From: Tribonema minus
Taxonomy: Eukaryota; Sar; Xanthophyceae; Tribonematales; Tribonemataceae
Assembly: GCA_017506865.1 (NCBI GenBank)
Contig: JAFCMP010000106.1
Span: forward strand, 62,001 to 126,000
Direction of reading: 5' to 3'
DNA: 64,000 nt
Every line of letters starts with the position of its first letter. Within the stretch, counting starts at the first letter, position 1. The notes under the pieces are model-generated. The model was not told where the DNA came from. It saw only the letters and a program-made list of their open reading frames with translations, and ran no database searches. Positions 26,125 to 38,351 of this stretch are shown here, piece after piece. The translations under genes and the position numbers were made by a program.

Positions 26125-27691
26125 TGGTGGCTGCATGACGAGCAGGTATGGCTTACATTGTGCTATTCCATGACGCATACATACATTGCCAGTATCAGGA
26201 TGAAATGCCGTCTCCGACGCAGCTAGCTGAGTGACGAGCCAACGCAGCAATCATTTAGGCTCGTGATGCGCATGCAGCGAGATTGTGTTGTGGCAAATGC
26301 AGCTTGCATCACTGTGTAGTACACTTCCACTACAGTCCAGAAGCGTCACACCAGGAGCATGCAGTTCATTCGATGTACACAGTGAGTTGGGTCACAAGAC
26401 AGGGCAGCAGGTCTGGATCATTGTGCGCATGTCTCGGCCTGTATATATATATGTATGTGATGTCACTTCGTCTGCCTGCTCTTGGTGTCTGCTGTGTCGT
26501 CCACATCGTTTGCTGCGTTCATGCTTTGTGCTCTGACCACTGTTACTGTTGCTAGCAAGTTCACCGCCCACTGTCAGCGCATGCTCCTCTGCAGCCTGAG
26601 TCGGGGCCTCGTGAGGTGATCCTTTGCTAGAATATGCACCAAGGTCGCAGCGAAAGAGCCTGAGGTGAAGGGTGAAGGTTAGGGCGAGTAAAGCAGAGCA
26701 GGCCAGTTCATCATCCCCGCTGTTCGGGTGTGATTGTCTGCATCACTCTAGGTCACGAGCGCGCACAGATGCCAATATTGCTGGATTTGTTTCTTTGATT
26801 TAGTTTAGTCTGACCAAGTTTTGGAGTTGTGTAACTCATGTTGATATGGCAGGGTGCAGATTAGGTCTTGAAGTATAAGTGACGTTGACCTGAAGATATG
26901 GGGTCACTGGGGGGATCTGAGCTGAAGTCAAGATCACCTGTTCAGCTGAGCATACAACCCAGCATACTTGAAAGTACGCTGTGCAGCAGTACCCTTGTGG
27001 TGTATGATGAGCGAGACCTCTTGGTGGCTTTGAAGGGCCCAGCAAGTAGCTCGTATATGCTAGACTCTGACCGCAGTGCTTTGAGGTGTCATTGCGCACG
27101 CAGAGTCTTTGTAAGCAATGACCCACATGGCGGAGTCAGGCAGGGGTGGACAGGCTTTGGGTGCACACTTATGTGGAACGAAAAACATTCACTGGGACTC
27201 CAGTCTGGGAGTCAGCATGAGTCATTTGCATGCATTGGCTTGATGTTGCCAGGAGGTGATGCTGAATGTACGGCACGCGTGGTGGTAGCACGGCGTAGCA
27301 GCAAAACAGATGTAGTTCTTGCAGCAGCACGTAACGTGATCTCAGCAGAAAACATGCGATGCACATATTCTCGTTTCAGATTCTAAGTTAATTCATCATG
27401 AAGTGAGGTCTCCAACCCCACTTATAGCGCCAATTACGAAAGCGACTGTTTCTTTCTGGGTCGCTCGCCCCCATCTCTTCTTAACAGAGTGGGGTGCTTT
27501 CTTGTTTTGTTCAACAGTTGCCTCCGTGCACATCTGACCTGCACTGTCAATCGAGGCGGAAGGCGTTCATCAACACCTCCTGGCAGCGCTCCCCCTCACG
27601 CACGAGCGCGCCGCTTGGTACCATGAACACTTCAAGTTGAACTCTATTGGAGCGCCTTGTGCATGACGCGCCGCCGCTATTGTTGTCGCAG
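26125..27691. other. Region without a recognised gene
   Basis: No exon with recognisable content. A short TATATATATGTATGTG run lies near 26442. The pyrimidine-rich sequence close to 27690 leads to the acceptor of the exon-like segment at 27692. Confidence 0.35.
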
Positions 27692-30600
27692 CAAGGATTA
27701 CGCGTTGTACACAATCATCAAGGGCAGCGTGGAGTTGATCGACGAGACGCCGGATGAAGGTGGGCTCATCACGCCCAAGGTATGTATGCATTGGGATGTG
27801 TACAAGTACAGGAGGCGTACTCGTGTGCAGCCATGGTGTTCAGCGGCAAGTGGCATGTGTGTATCTTTGGCCTTGCAATGGTCGCTTCCATACCTGTTTT
27901 GTTTGGTACGTCACAGTATTCTGGAATTGCACTACAGCACCCTCGCTGGACCGGTTGCAAGGAAGTGGCGCTGGCCATCATGGTGAATCCTACGCTGGCG
28001 CAGCAGGAGGCTATGTATGTGCCTGGAGCAGCCGATTCGTGCCGCAAACATGTGTCGTGCGGTGTGACTCTGAAACCTGAAGTAACGATACCGACTACGG
28101 TAACCATGCTATGATCGTGCCTTGGGATGCATCTACATGCTGACCCTCTGCCGGTCATACCCTCACCCCCCTCCCCCCATTGTACACATGTGCAGATTGT
28201 CATCAAAAGATGTGCGAGAACTACATGCTCGCGCTGATCTTCGAGGAGCTGCGGAATGCGTCCATCTGCGCCGTCACGCCGGTGACATACGCCGGTGACA
28301 TACATGCTCGTCGGCTAGGAGGTGAGAGCCCGCACACCGTGGCAGCATGCACGCGAATGCAATTGTGCGCATATGAGCCACAGGCGGGGATTGCGCAGGG
28401 ACATCGGGTGCATGTGGGCGCCCTGCTCCCGGTTGCTGGGCCCTGATTGTCATGTCGCTGTGCGGCAGCGCCTTACACCAGCGAGCATTGGCGCCACAGC
28501 CCCATCTGCCCCCTCCCCCCCCCCCCCCCCCCCTGCCACATGCGAACCTCACATGCCATCAGCGCCCTGCTCGCACGCCCCCACCCCCGCACGCAGGGCC
28601 TCCGCTGCCTACTCCTAGAGGCCCCTTCAGGCAGCGCTCAACACATCGCTGCTGCGTCCACGACCGCCGCGAGCTGCGCCAGATGGGCATTTACAATCTT
28701 GCATGCCTCAAGCAGGCGCAGGCAGTGGCGCAGGATGACGCGGCGGCCTCTGCCTGCGTTAGAAGGTATGTTTATACGGTCAACTACCCTGTAACCAGCC
28801 CGGGGCCCTTAGTGGTAAACAGCCCAAAAGCTCCGGGGGTCTAGTAGCGCCAGGGGCCAACACCACCTCAAGCCGCCCCCTTTATGGTGGAAGACCCTCA
28901 GGCTGGGGTCGTTTGCCAAATTATGCTTTTGTCACGACCTATACACATGTCACCACAACTGTGCTCAAGGTATCATAACTATCATGCAATCATGAGTACG
29001 CAGGTGACCTATGACGCAGTCGGTCAGCAGCCCATGCCTGACAAACAGCCGCGGTGTTTGCCAGATGCAGCTTGCCAGCGAGCGTCCGACGTCTGTGCTA
29101 GCTTCAAATAGCTTCTGCATGGTACCCCCCCCCCTCGCCTGGTCTAAGGCACCAAGGCCCTCTGGAGGTCAACTTGAAGACTCGGGGGGTCGTTTTTCCG
29201 GTACTGTACGGTATGCAGTGGTACAAGCCGCAGCGCTCGCTGCATTGTACGACAGCGCTCACGCACAGGCCATGATGTTTGATGGCGCTGCAGTCGCCCT
29301 CGTCTATCCGCGAGAGCTGAGCGCTCTTCTGCAGCGTCAGGCATTGTTCAACTTGCGCCACAGACAATGCTGCGGCACACACTGGGAACTCCCTTGCATG
29401 TTTGCGGGTGCACGTCGTGTTGCGGCCGTGCGTCATGGAAACTGACGGCTGTCAGCGGCAGCGCCATCAGAGCAGGAAGCCCAAGCGCAGCCACCATGGA
29501 AAGGGTGGTTACGTGAACATGTAACGCATAAAGAGAGTCCCGCCAGCCTGCGTCCTTCGACTTGAAGTTAAACTTTGTCATTAATGCAGCGCTCAACCCC
29601 AGTGTGTGCCGCGGGCGCGGCAGCATAGACACCTCATGGCTCAGCTGGCGCAACCTCATTGGCATGAAGGCGTGAGAGTCTGTGCCAGTTTGTTGCAAAG
29701 TGCGAGGCGGCCGCCGGCGGTGATTTGAGGGCGTCAGTGTTTCAGTGAGGCATGCTGTAGGATCGTCGCTGCTCGTATTTTTATCATTGGGTTAGGGTTA
29801 GGGGTTGGGTTAGGATTAGGGTTAGGGTTAGGGTTAGGGTTAGTTGTTACTTGTCACGCATCTACCTGCACGGCAAATGGCATGTATTTCCTGACCAGCC
29901 TCCACTTTTATGGTTCTGGGCAGGAAGAACATGGATGCGCGTCGTAACGGGCGACTGCAAGTTGATCGGCCTATGCACTGCGCACCCGTGCTTGAGCCCG
30001 GTCAAAATTAGCTCGTTCAGGTCACTCTGCGGTCGCACCAACATGACTGTGCATGTATTTACTGGCCCGTGCTCATACCACAGCAGGACATGCACAAGTA
30101 GAAAAATAATTGCACCTACTGGGATTGACGCCGCCGCCGCTGTCGTCGCCGCTGCTGCCAATTATCAATACGCTTGTCAATGTATCAAGTACGGGACGGT
30201 GCACCTGTGCAGGCACCTGGAAATGTGCGTGAAGAAGTCAAGTACGCCATAAATGCAAGCACCTGTGGATTGTTCATGGCACATAAGATATTCTACACAG
30301 GTTACTGCACTTAAACCCCTTCATTGAAGTATTTGGCATCGAAAGGTTGCATCCTCACGCTGGCTGACGTTGTGGAGGACATGACGTCGAGCGCTGATCG
30401 ATGAGCAGGGCGCATTCTTATATGCAGCGTGCTCAGCACTCAGCATTCTTCTGGCGCTGACTATACTGTCGCGCTTTTGCATGTGCCACACGTGTTCTAG
30501 TATTGCCAATGGGGTGTGTGGATACACGCCTGCGGCTGCGGCAGACCGGTAGGCTCTGTGTGCATGCACGATGTGTTGTGCCCGCAGTGCCTGCTGCCAT

Positions 30601-32607
30601 ACACAATATGCGGCATGTATGCTGTGCCACATTGATTTCTTCGCCGCCTAAGCCGTGTCCACGCTGGTGCCACCAGTGGCTACATGCCAAGCGCTGACCA
30701 GCACCGCAATGGGCCTCATAGAATGAGCTCAGGAGACAGCCGCTTTGTGCCCTGCTGTTTAGCGGTCGGTGTTTTCAAGCCCCCTGTTGCCCTTTGCGCA
30801 ATTGGTGATGTGCACTCATACGCGACGAACCTGCCCTCGCGCGCAAGCAGGTCCTGGAAGAATCGGCACGGCCACGCGATTTATGAGGGCAAGGCGACCA
30901 CCGCGCAATTCATTCGCCAATATGCAGAACGTGAGTGATCAAGCGCTGCCGGCGCACGCGCTGCGGCGGTCGGCGTGTATGTATGAATGCGGGCCCCTGC
31001 ACTGGCGGCGCTGGCGGCAGGGGGTTCAAGGCTTCAAGTTGGGCGCATGCCGTGCATTGCGTGTCCCATATGCGGCACGACTCGCATGCGCTGTGCACTC
31101 TGTTTGCTAGCGGTACGTACTACAACTGTGTTTGGTGCCTCAGTTCAGAATACTTGGCTGTGCCGCTGCTTGCTGGCTTGCCGTGACAGCTTGTATTCTG
31201 ATGCCTCCAATTTGAAAGCTGCTGTGCGTCCCGTCTCAAATCGTTTCTATGCGGACGCTCTGCCGTGGCGCGTTGTTCTGAATCAGGTGACCGACGACTC
31301 ACGCGCCATGCAGCTGTACATGTTACAGGACTTCATGCATGGTGGCCCGCTGCCAGCAGTTCCATGTCGCCCATACCGATGTGATACGTGCGGCTACAGG
31401 TGAGCGCGCAGGCGCTCATCGCGGCTACTTCAACACGATTGGATGCTGCGTGGTCGTTTATCCGTATTGTTCGGAAGTAACGTGTATGGAAGTGGCAACT
31501 TCAACAATGGCACATGTTGCATGGTGAAGGTGTATACTTTTTGAAGATGACACGGATATTTGTTTGAGGCATATGCAGCGGTAATGCGCTGAGTGCGCAC
31601 TGCAACTGGAGCAAGCACAGAGACAGGCAGCAATTTATTCAGTGCAGACACTGTACCAATGTGTGCGTGCCACAGGAGACTTGCGCGCCCGTGGTGATGC
31701 ATTGCGGCACAGCTTCAAGAAAACGTGTTGCGTCGCAATTGCTCAAATGCTGTGTTGCGCACCCAACACGTCAGCGCGACATGCCTGCAGTCACGCACAT
31801 AATGCAGGCTCTTGCAAATGTGACCTCGAGGGGATCAGTGTGGCGGTGACGATGTGAAAATGTGGCAGATGGAGATGCAATTAAAACCTCTCCATGGGTT
31901 CCTCTACTGAGACACAAGCGTGAAGTGCACCTGTAGCCTGGGCACGACGACATCAGGCCACATGCAACCCCGTGGGCTGCCCACTTACAGTATCCAGTAC
32001 TGTAACAATATACTGTAGCAACCATACTTTTCAACTAGTGCATCACGTCCGACGTCAACTGTGGCACCATACTCTTTCCGCCGCCGCAACGCTCGCAAAC
32101 ATTATGACGAGATCATGTTGTTTGCAAAGCACGCGGCGACTCGGAACCATGTTGACATAAAGCGACACAGTGATGTGCTGTCGAAGTGCACCACCACAAG
32201 TCAGTGTGACACAAAAACGGCATTCGCAGTGCAACCACGACCCTCCACTTCAGCTTTCAAGTTATACGCGCGCCAATGGCATGAGTACCACTGTGACAGC
32301 TTTCGGCTTGTTGGCACATCACTGATTCTCGTGGCTGCGCCCATGCCAAGGCTACAGCATCAGTGCTCACGGCAAGGCTCAGGGGTACGAAGTTGGCAAG
32401 CCAGACTCGATACAGCATGTATACACCATTCATCTCTGACGCAGCGGCTGCCCTCACGTGCCCCTCCTCCCCCAGCTGCCGCAGTTCATCGACTGCATCC
32501 CGACCTGCCCATTAATGTCTATGGCATCATGTGCAGCGACATAAATATCGCCCACCAGATTACCGACTTTAGCGCCACTTCCATGCAAGGTGAGAGATTG
32601 CACAACC
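27692..32607 (+). other. Series of exon-like segments of an unrecognised gene (or relic)
   Basis: Segments bounded by plausible splice sites: 27692-27779 (KDYALYTIIKGSVELIDETP); 28196-28321 (CHQKMCENYMLALIFEELRN), whose phase-1 end fits 28597-28765 (VHDRRELRQMGIYNLACLKQ); up to 30930 (NLPSRASRSWKNRHGHAIYE); 31190-31399 (FYADALPWRVVLNQVTDDSR ... CRPYRCDTCGY); about 32070-32200 (YSFRRRNARKHYDEIMLFAK); and up to 32607 (LHPDLPINVYGIMCSDINIA). Several read like genuine protein and end in consensus donors (GTATGT, GTGAGT, GTGAGC, GTGAGA). Only the 28196/28597 junction is phase-compatible; others conflict. I do not recognise the family. It could be a real gene with missed exons, or a decayed transposon gene. 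Confidence 0.35.
29789..29849 (+). repeat. Interstitial telomere-like repeat (TTAGGG)n
   Basis: About ten units of TTAGGG and close variants (ggttgggttaggattaggg), including at least four perfect units in a row. It lies in non-coding sequence between exon-like segments. Confidence 0.9.
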
Positions 32608-33184
32608 TGCAATGCCATTCCCTGCAAAGTGTATGGTAGCATGCGCAATTAGCAACTTGACGTCACTGGCAGGGCTGTATTGATACAGCAGGCTGCAGCA
32701 CCAGCAGGAGCTGTCAGTGACCGATCTGTTACACACGGCGGCACCATGATGGTGTGTGTGGCAGCAGCAGCTGCTGAGTGACCGGCACTGGCAATGGTGA
32801 ACTTATTGAGCCGGTGCGGGCAGTCATGCGCAGGTCGCACAGTGAAGCATGCAGCTCCAAGCAGCTGGAACAATGGGCACCATGACTCAGTCTCAGAATT
32901 GCCAGTGCTGTTAAACATGTAATGCGTGCTGAGCACGTTGCATCCAGACGTCCCCAACGACTTCACATCGCCAGATGCCACTGCATACAATTCATATAGA
33001 AGTATGTGCAATCTCTATTGAGCTTGCAGGCAAGGACCCTTTGCTACTGCTATACACGCGCATTCACTGGGCACCTTTCGTCCGCCAGAGTGCGCAATGC
33101 ACACCCAGGAGCTACATATTTGTTGGTTGAGCAGGCAGCGGCCACCTTGCATATGCATGTATGTGCGGCGCACATCAGAATATC

Positions 33185-33537
33185 ATATATATGTGCGCAC
33201 AGGTGTTGTCGATGCAATGCATCTCGGTATATGTGCGCCCAGGTGTTGTCGATGCAATGCATCTCGGTACAGGTACCGAGATGCATTGCATCGACAACAC
33301 CTGGGCGCACATACAGGTACCGAGATATGTGCGCACAGGTGTTGTCGATGCAATGCATCTCGGTATATGTGCGCCCAGGTGTTGTCGATGCAATGCATCT
33401 CGGTACAGGTACCGAGATGCATTGCATCGACAACACCTGGGCGCACATACAGGTACCGAGATGCATTGCATCGACAACACCTGGGCGCACATATACCGAG
33501 ATGCATTGCATCGACAACACCTGTGCGCACATATATA
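33185..33537. repeat. Palindromic array of eight ~40-bp units in both orientations
   Basis: The unit is TATGTGCGC[A/C]CAGG, then TGTTGTCGATGCAATGCATC, then TCGGTA. Order on the + strand: forward(A), forward(C), reverse(C), a 12-bp partial, forward(A), forward(C), reverse(C), reverse(C), reverse(A). The A and C subtypes (GCGCACAGG versus GCGCCCAGG) are arranged so that the two ends are mirror images (ATATATGTGCGCAC ... GTGCGCACATATAT). Forward-reverse junctions are GGTACAGGTACC. Units appear nearly identical. The open frames on both strands here are a consequence of the repeat. Confidence 0.95.
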
Positions 33538-35287
33538 CCAACATGGTGGCACGCAACTTGCATCACACCACAGCACTTAACGCGCCCGTGACAGAGTCCA
33601 GTCATTGATGCCGCATGCTTTCACATCTACTGTGTTTGATGTCATATGACACCAGTCCGGTCCAGTCCGGCAGCTGCACCAACGCGCCTGCCCCCCCCCC
33701 CCACGCCCCTCCCCGCCCTACCTTGGCCAGCTGGACAGCACCAGTGGCACTGCACCACCTCCGCTGGATTTCAGTCGCGCACGCACTTTGCATTCTGACT
33801 GCCTCTGTGCTGCTGACCCGGGCCCTGTGTGTGGTGTCAGGGTGCCCGCAGGGCATTGAGCCTGCCAGTCAGTGTTGACAAGCGCGCTTGGAAGCTCGTC
33901 GGCGCGCCTGCATGGCGCCAAAACTACTAGTGTTGTCGGCGAGCACTGCAGGTGAGCACTGCCGTACTTCACTGAGGTCTGCTGCACACTTGCTGAGCGC
34001 TGCTGCATTGCTGCAGAGAACTGCTGCTCTGCTGCTCTACACGCAGCGCTGCTGTACATCTACTGAGCATCACTGCACTTCCTTCGATGTCGCCTCAAAT
34101 ACTATACGAGTAGGACTGCCCGTTGACGTCTGCACGTGCGCTGCCCATGCTGTCTGCATGGCCATGGACGCATGTGCCTGCCTCTTGCGTGCGCGCGCAG
34201 CAGTGACACACAATATTATCATACTATGCTAGGGCTTGTGTACTACTAGTAGATGAGCCTGCCTGCTACTGAATCATGGTACAGTGCTGAGCCCGCTCGA
34301 TTACTGTCTCACTGAGCATGTTTGCTCGCAAGAGCTGCAGTCCCTGCAGCCGAGGCACCGAGTGCAGCGTCTCCGACGCATGGCATGCCTGAAGCTGCAC
34401 ATAAATTATATTATCATACTATGAGTCATGCCCTCTCACATGTTGGCATACCGTGAAGTATTGAAAAGACATTCGTTGCTTCCGCTTGGCAATGTCTTCT
34501 GTTGTGCATCCGCTGCTGCCGTGCAGAGCGGTGCTGCAGCAGCGCGTGCAGCTGCTTCGTCTAACGTCCTGAGGCCGCTTAATTTCACTACTTCATGCAA
34601 GTTACAGCTGCTGTCAGTGCGCACACCGCTTCACCAACTTGAACGGTCGTCTGCATTGTGTGCCGCAGTGCGTGCCGCAACGAAACAGTGCCTGTCTTCG
34701 TGGTGCCTCGCAACACTACTAGTACACCCTCTCTGTTTGAGGTGCTCGTGACAAGAAATTCTTTACTCAGGCTGGCAGTGCCGCAAGAAGCAGCTGCTGG
34801 AGGTGCCGACGGAACACGACGACCACGCCAACTTAGTAAGTGCCGCAGATCACGACTCGCGGCAGCGCAGCAGCCTCAGCAACCTGAAGATGGCCGATCA
34901 AGACAACATGCGGCTGATGCGGTGCGCCGCGCTTTTGCACATTGTAATACAGTTGGAGTCCAAGCGGACCCTCGGGTGTTCTACTAGTACAAGAGCCTCA
35001 GGACCATTGGCGATTTGAGGCGGGTAATACATATTGGAGGTTACCGTAGTCCACACTGTGAAAGCGATGCACACTGTGGCACCGCGGTGTCGGACCCCGA
35101 CTCGGACACGTGCTTTCTTGGTAGCCTGACTCAGAGGGAATGGTGACTCGGAGTCACTCAGTCTGGCAGGTTTTGGACCTAAACCCCGACTGTTGGGGGG
35201 TTACTGCCAGTGTTACAGTATTAAGCATGGTTTACGAGACTTAGTATTGTACCTGCAGTACAGACTCAGTCTGTCACTCTCAGGCTG
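33538..35287. other. Region without a secure gene
   Basis: Contains a run of Ser/Leu/Ala-rich open frames built from CTGCTG-type repeats (33950-34080), and one exon-like stretch at about 34780-34985 (CRKKQLLEVPTEHDDHANLV ... DNMRLMRCAALLHIVIQLES) with an internal TTAG|GTAAGT-like donor (near 34835). I cannot connect it to a gene. Confidence 0.3.
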
Positions 35288-35706
35288 TCTAGAGGAGAGA
35301 ATTTTTTGGAGCAATCCCCGGATACTAAAAGGCACCACAGGACATTAATGCAATGATCGAGTTGAAGATTGCACAATCATTTGACTGAACAGCAACAGTT
35401 CGCTTCAGGATGCTGTGCGGACGGTGATGCAACGGTCAAACTTCAAATTGAAGATGATGGTCAATACTGAGCGTGACAGTTGATGTTAAACTTCAACTTG
35501 AAGTTGTACTTCAATTACAGTAGCGTCTCGAGTCAAGTTTGTCCAATTTGAAGTTTGAAGATTGCACCATCATCCGCAGAGCGAGCTGAAGCGAACTGTT
35601 GATGTTCGGTCAAATGGTTGTGCAATCTTCAACTTGATCATTGCATTAATGTCCTGTGGTGCCTTTTAGTATCCAGGGATTGCCCCAAATAATTCTCTCC
35701 TCTAGA
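35288..35706. mobile_element. Complete foldback / MITE-like element, ~118-bp terminal inverted repeats
   Basis: The left arm from TCTAGAGGAGAGAATT (35288) and the right arm ending AATTCTCTCCTCTAGA (35706) are inverted repeats of about 118 bp with roughly 90% identity by eye; both contain GGATACTAAAAGGCACCACA or its near-complement. The central ~180 bp holds shorter inverted CTTCAACTTGAAG-type repeats and no coding frame. TA or TCTAGA at both ends may include the target duplication, so a TA-inserting (Tc1/mariner-like) MITE is possible. The superfamily is not certain. Confidence 0.85.
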
Positions 35707-37892
35707 TGAAGTCAATGGAGGATACAAACAGTAGTAACTGTTACTGTAGTACACTGGCTGCCAGTCATGGCGAGTGCGGCACTGTCACACGGTGATCATC
35801 ATGATGGTCGACCCTTATTTTCCTCACAACACTAAGTCTTGATACTTTTATCCGGTTAGAATGAAGTCACGATTATACATCATCGTACTACATAGTATAT
35901 ACATCATATCATAATGCTGTCAGGTGCCACTGGCACTGGCAGGTTGACTGCAATAATCATTATTGCCGCAGTCACACGGTGCTGTCTTCAATCATGACAC
36001 TCTACTAGTAGAGTATGATATACTATAGTAACTTATTGAATATACGACTCGGACTCGGAGTGTGGCGTGGCTGGTGGTCGTGGGTGAGCAACGGAGCAAC
36101 AGAAAGATTGACACTCATTGATTGCCAAGTTGGTGGTGGTGGGGCCGCAGCAGCTGTCACAGTCACTGTGCTTGCTGTCACAGTGGTGGGCATATGAATA
36201 ATATGCTGACTCAGACTCTGAGACTGCCAGTCAGGGTTGACATATACGCTCGGTTCTATGTAACTAGCTGTGGGCTGGACGACGGGATGCGATGTGAAGC
36301 GCACATAATCGATTTGGCGCGAGCACTATTAGGCAGCAGCACAAGTGCAGCAGACAGTTGACAACTGTGTGGTGGGGGGAAAACCATCCTCACGGGGGAA
36401 CGCATGGCCGCAACCGCGCAATGGGTTGCCACACAAAACGCCCGGGTGGGTGGGAGGATTTTGCAATCAGTCTCCGCCTGAGCTGCAAGCTCCACGTGCC
36501 ACCTTGGGCAACGTTGGCGTGACTGCTGCATGTCAGCCAGAGACTGCGCCGCGTGTGACTGCACACCAAGACCATAACCCCCTTCCTCCTCATGCCCCCT
36601 GCTGGTTCCTGGTTTTTGGCTTCATTTTGTGCCAAAATTGCCGAAAACTTTGACATATATTCGTCATATACGTATACCGCCCTGAGAAGCTTATACGTTC
36701 GCAATACACGGTCACCGCTAACTTCAACTTTAACTTCACATTTAACTTCATGTTTGAACTTCCTCCTTTAAAGTTATTTCTCCGCTAAGCGTGAGGGCTG
36801 TGTGCGGTTGCCGAGCATTTTTTCGTTTGTCGAGCACGAGCTGCGCGCTTCATGTCGTATATGATTGCTCAATGCAGGCATTGTACCACTGGCACCATCT
36901 GTGCTCTGTATCCCCGGGCCGGCTGCGCTGCATGCCCTCCGCGGCGCTGCTTGCCTGCTGCAGCGGTCCGTATATTCGTTCTGGCGGGACTCATACGTGC
37001 GCTCATACGGTATATACGGTCATACGGCGTAGGCTGTATATGTCAACCCTGCTGCCAGTGCCACCAGTGGATTGTGTATTCAATTTTTAGACTTGAGGCT
37101 GTGGCGATGACTCCGAGTCTCCGCCTAGGTCTTGAAATGTGTAGTGCACACTGTCACAGTGGCATCTAGGGCTTCAAGTCACTCCCCTGACCACATCAAG
37201 AGTTTTCTGCGCCTCGAGCACTGGCAGGCTCAGCTGCTCATAGCATTCAGTTCGCCGATTTATTTTGCGAATATATTGCACTCAGTCTGCATGGCATGCA
37301 CTGCACAATTATTACACCTCGGGAATGGGGCGAGCACTGTGGCACGTTAGATTTTGCTTCAACATTGTGGTTTAAAAAAATAAATTGTACGTCATCATGT
37401 CGTGCACTGATTGCCAAAGTCAGGTGGCAGCCTGAGGGCAAGTTGTTGATGGCAACTTGATGCAATCATTTGCCAACGACCGTGACGGGCAAAGACGGTC
37501 ACCTGAATTAATTTATTTATATGGTGCAGCTGGCACATGCACTTCAGTTGGCAGAAAGAAGCATCAGCATCTCCTGAATCAGTGACGTGACGACATAGAG
37601 CAAGTGTGACGACATAGAGCAAGTGTGGTGACGGATATTAGCACGAAAGGGGACTTGGCGTTTCGCTGCTCACATGTTCAAGAGTAGTGCGAGCAGTGCG
37701 ACCGTAGCCCCGTATTTCATAAGCCTATTCGTACAGCTTATCTACACTCGTACAGAGCTGATCTACCGATGACGATGAATCTTGACAGAATAATTTGTTG
37801 AATGCGGAGTGACGTTGCTAACTCACACTCCACTTTAACTAAGGACGAAGTTTTTTCTTGGTATGTAAGGCAGATCAAGCAGGCAGTGTTGC
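35707..37892. other. Intergenic region, nothing recognised
   Basis: AT-richer, with a CTACTAGTAG palindrome near 36002 and small inverted GCTGTCACAG repeats near 36153. No exon or RNA gene is evident. The promoter of the next gene must be in its right part. Confidence 0.35.
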
Positions 37893-37985
37893 ATGCGGAT
37901 CCCTACTTCCATTGTGCCACTTGCGGCAGCAGCTTTGCTGCTGGGTGTAGGCCCTGTCACGCGCGCGTCTGTGCCACTCCAGGAG
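37893..37985 (+). CDS. Exon 1 of secreted Pro-Thr-repeat protein (signal peptide)
   Basis: ATG at 37893 gives MRIPTSIVPLAAAALLLGVG, then PVTRASVPLQE. This is a classical signal peptide with an Ala/Leu core and an A-S-V cleavage region. A strong donor (GAG|GTGAGT) follows in phase 0. It joins the next exon in phase. The protein is predicted to be secreted or cell-surface. Confidence 0.75.
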
Positions 37986-38194
37986 GTGAGTTTGAAATTT
38001 CTGTTCAAGCGTTCCACAGGATTGCACCCGCGCTCTGAACAAGGTAGCGGCAGCAGCAACATGCCTGGGGCTTATTCATGCGGCCTCACATTGTTATGAT
38101 TTGATTTCAGTTCAAAAAGCTCTGCACGGACGCCGTAATGTAAATGCTCGTATTCACGTTGACCTGATACCTGGTCCTCTTGGTGTGGGCGCAG

Positions 38195-38351
38195 GATACG
38201 ATTATTACGATCAGATTTCAGCAAGCTGAGAATGATCATGATGGTGCAGCATGGATACCGAGCGTTCACGATCTGCCAGCGAGGCATCGAGTGGCTGAAT
38301 TTGGAGTGCTACGTCCGAGACGTGACCTACTTCAAGTTGACATTGTGTCCG
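38195..38351 (+). CDS. Exon 2 of secreted Pro-Thr-repeat protein
   Basis: The acceptor is GTGGGCGCAG, the donor GTCCG|GTGAGT at 38352. The phase-0 frame reads DTIITIRFQQAENDHDGAAW, IPSVHDLPARHRVAEFGVLR, PRRDLLQVDIVS and ends one base into the next codon (phase 1). That phase is the one every downstream PT exon uses. I do not recognise the domain. Confidence 0.7.

Noticed and set aside
33185-33537. CRISPR array
   Set aside because: Units alternate in orientation, have no unique spacers, and the context is a eukaryotic nuclear genome.
33006-33608. 200-aa repetitive frames over the 33.2-kb array
   Set aside because: Open frames exist on both strands because of the repeated unit; no splice or domain evidence.
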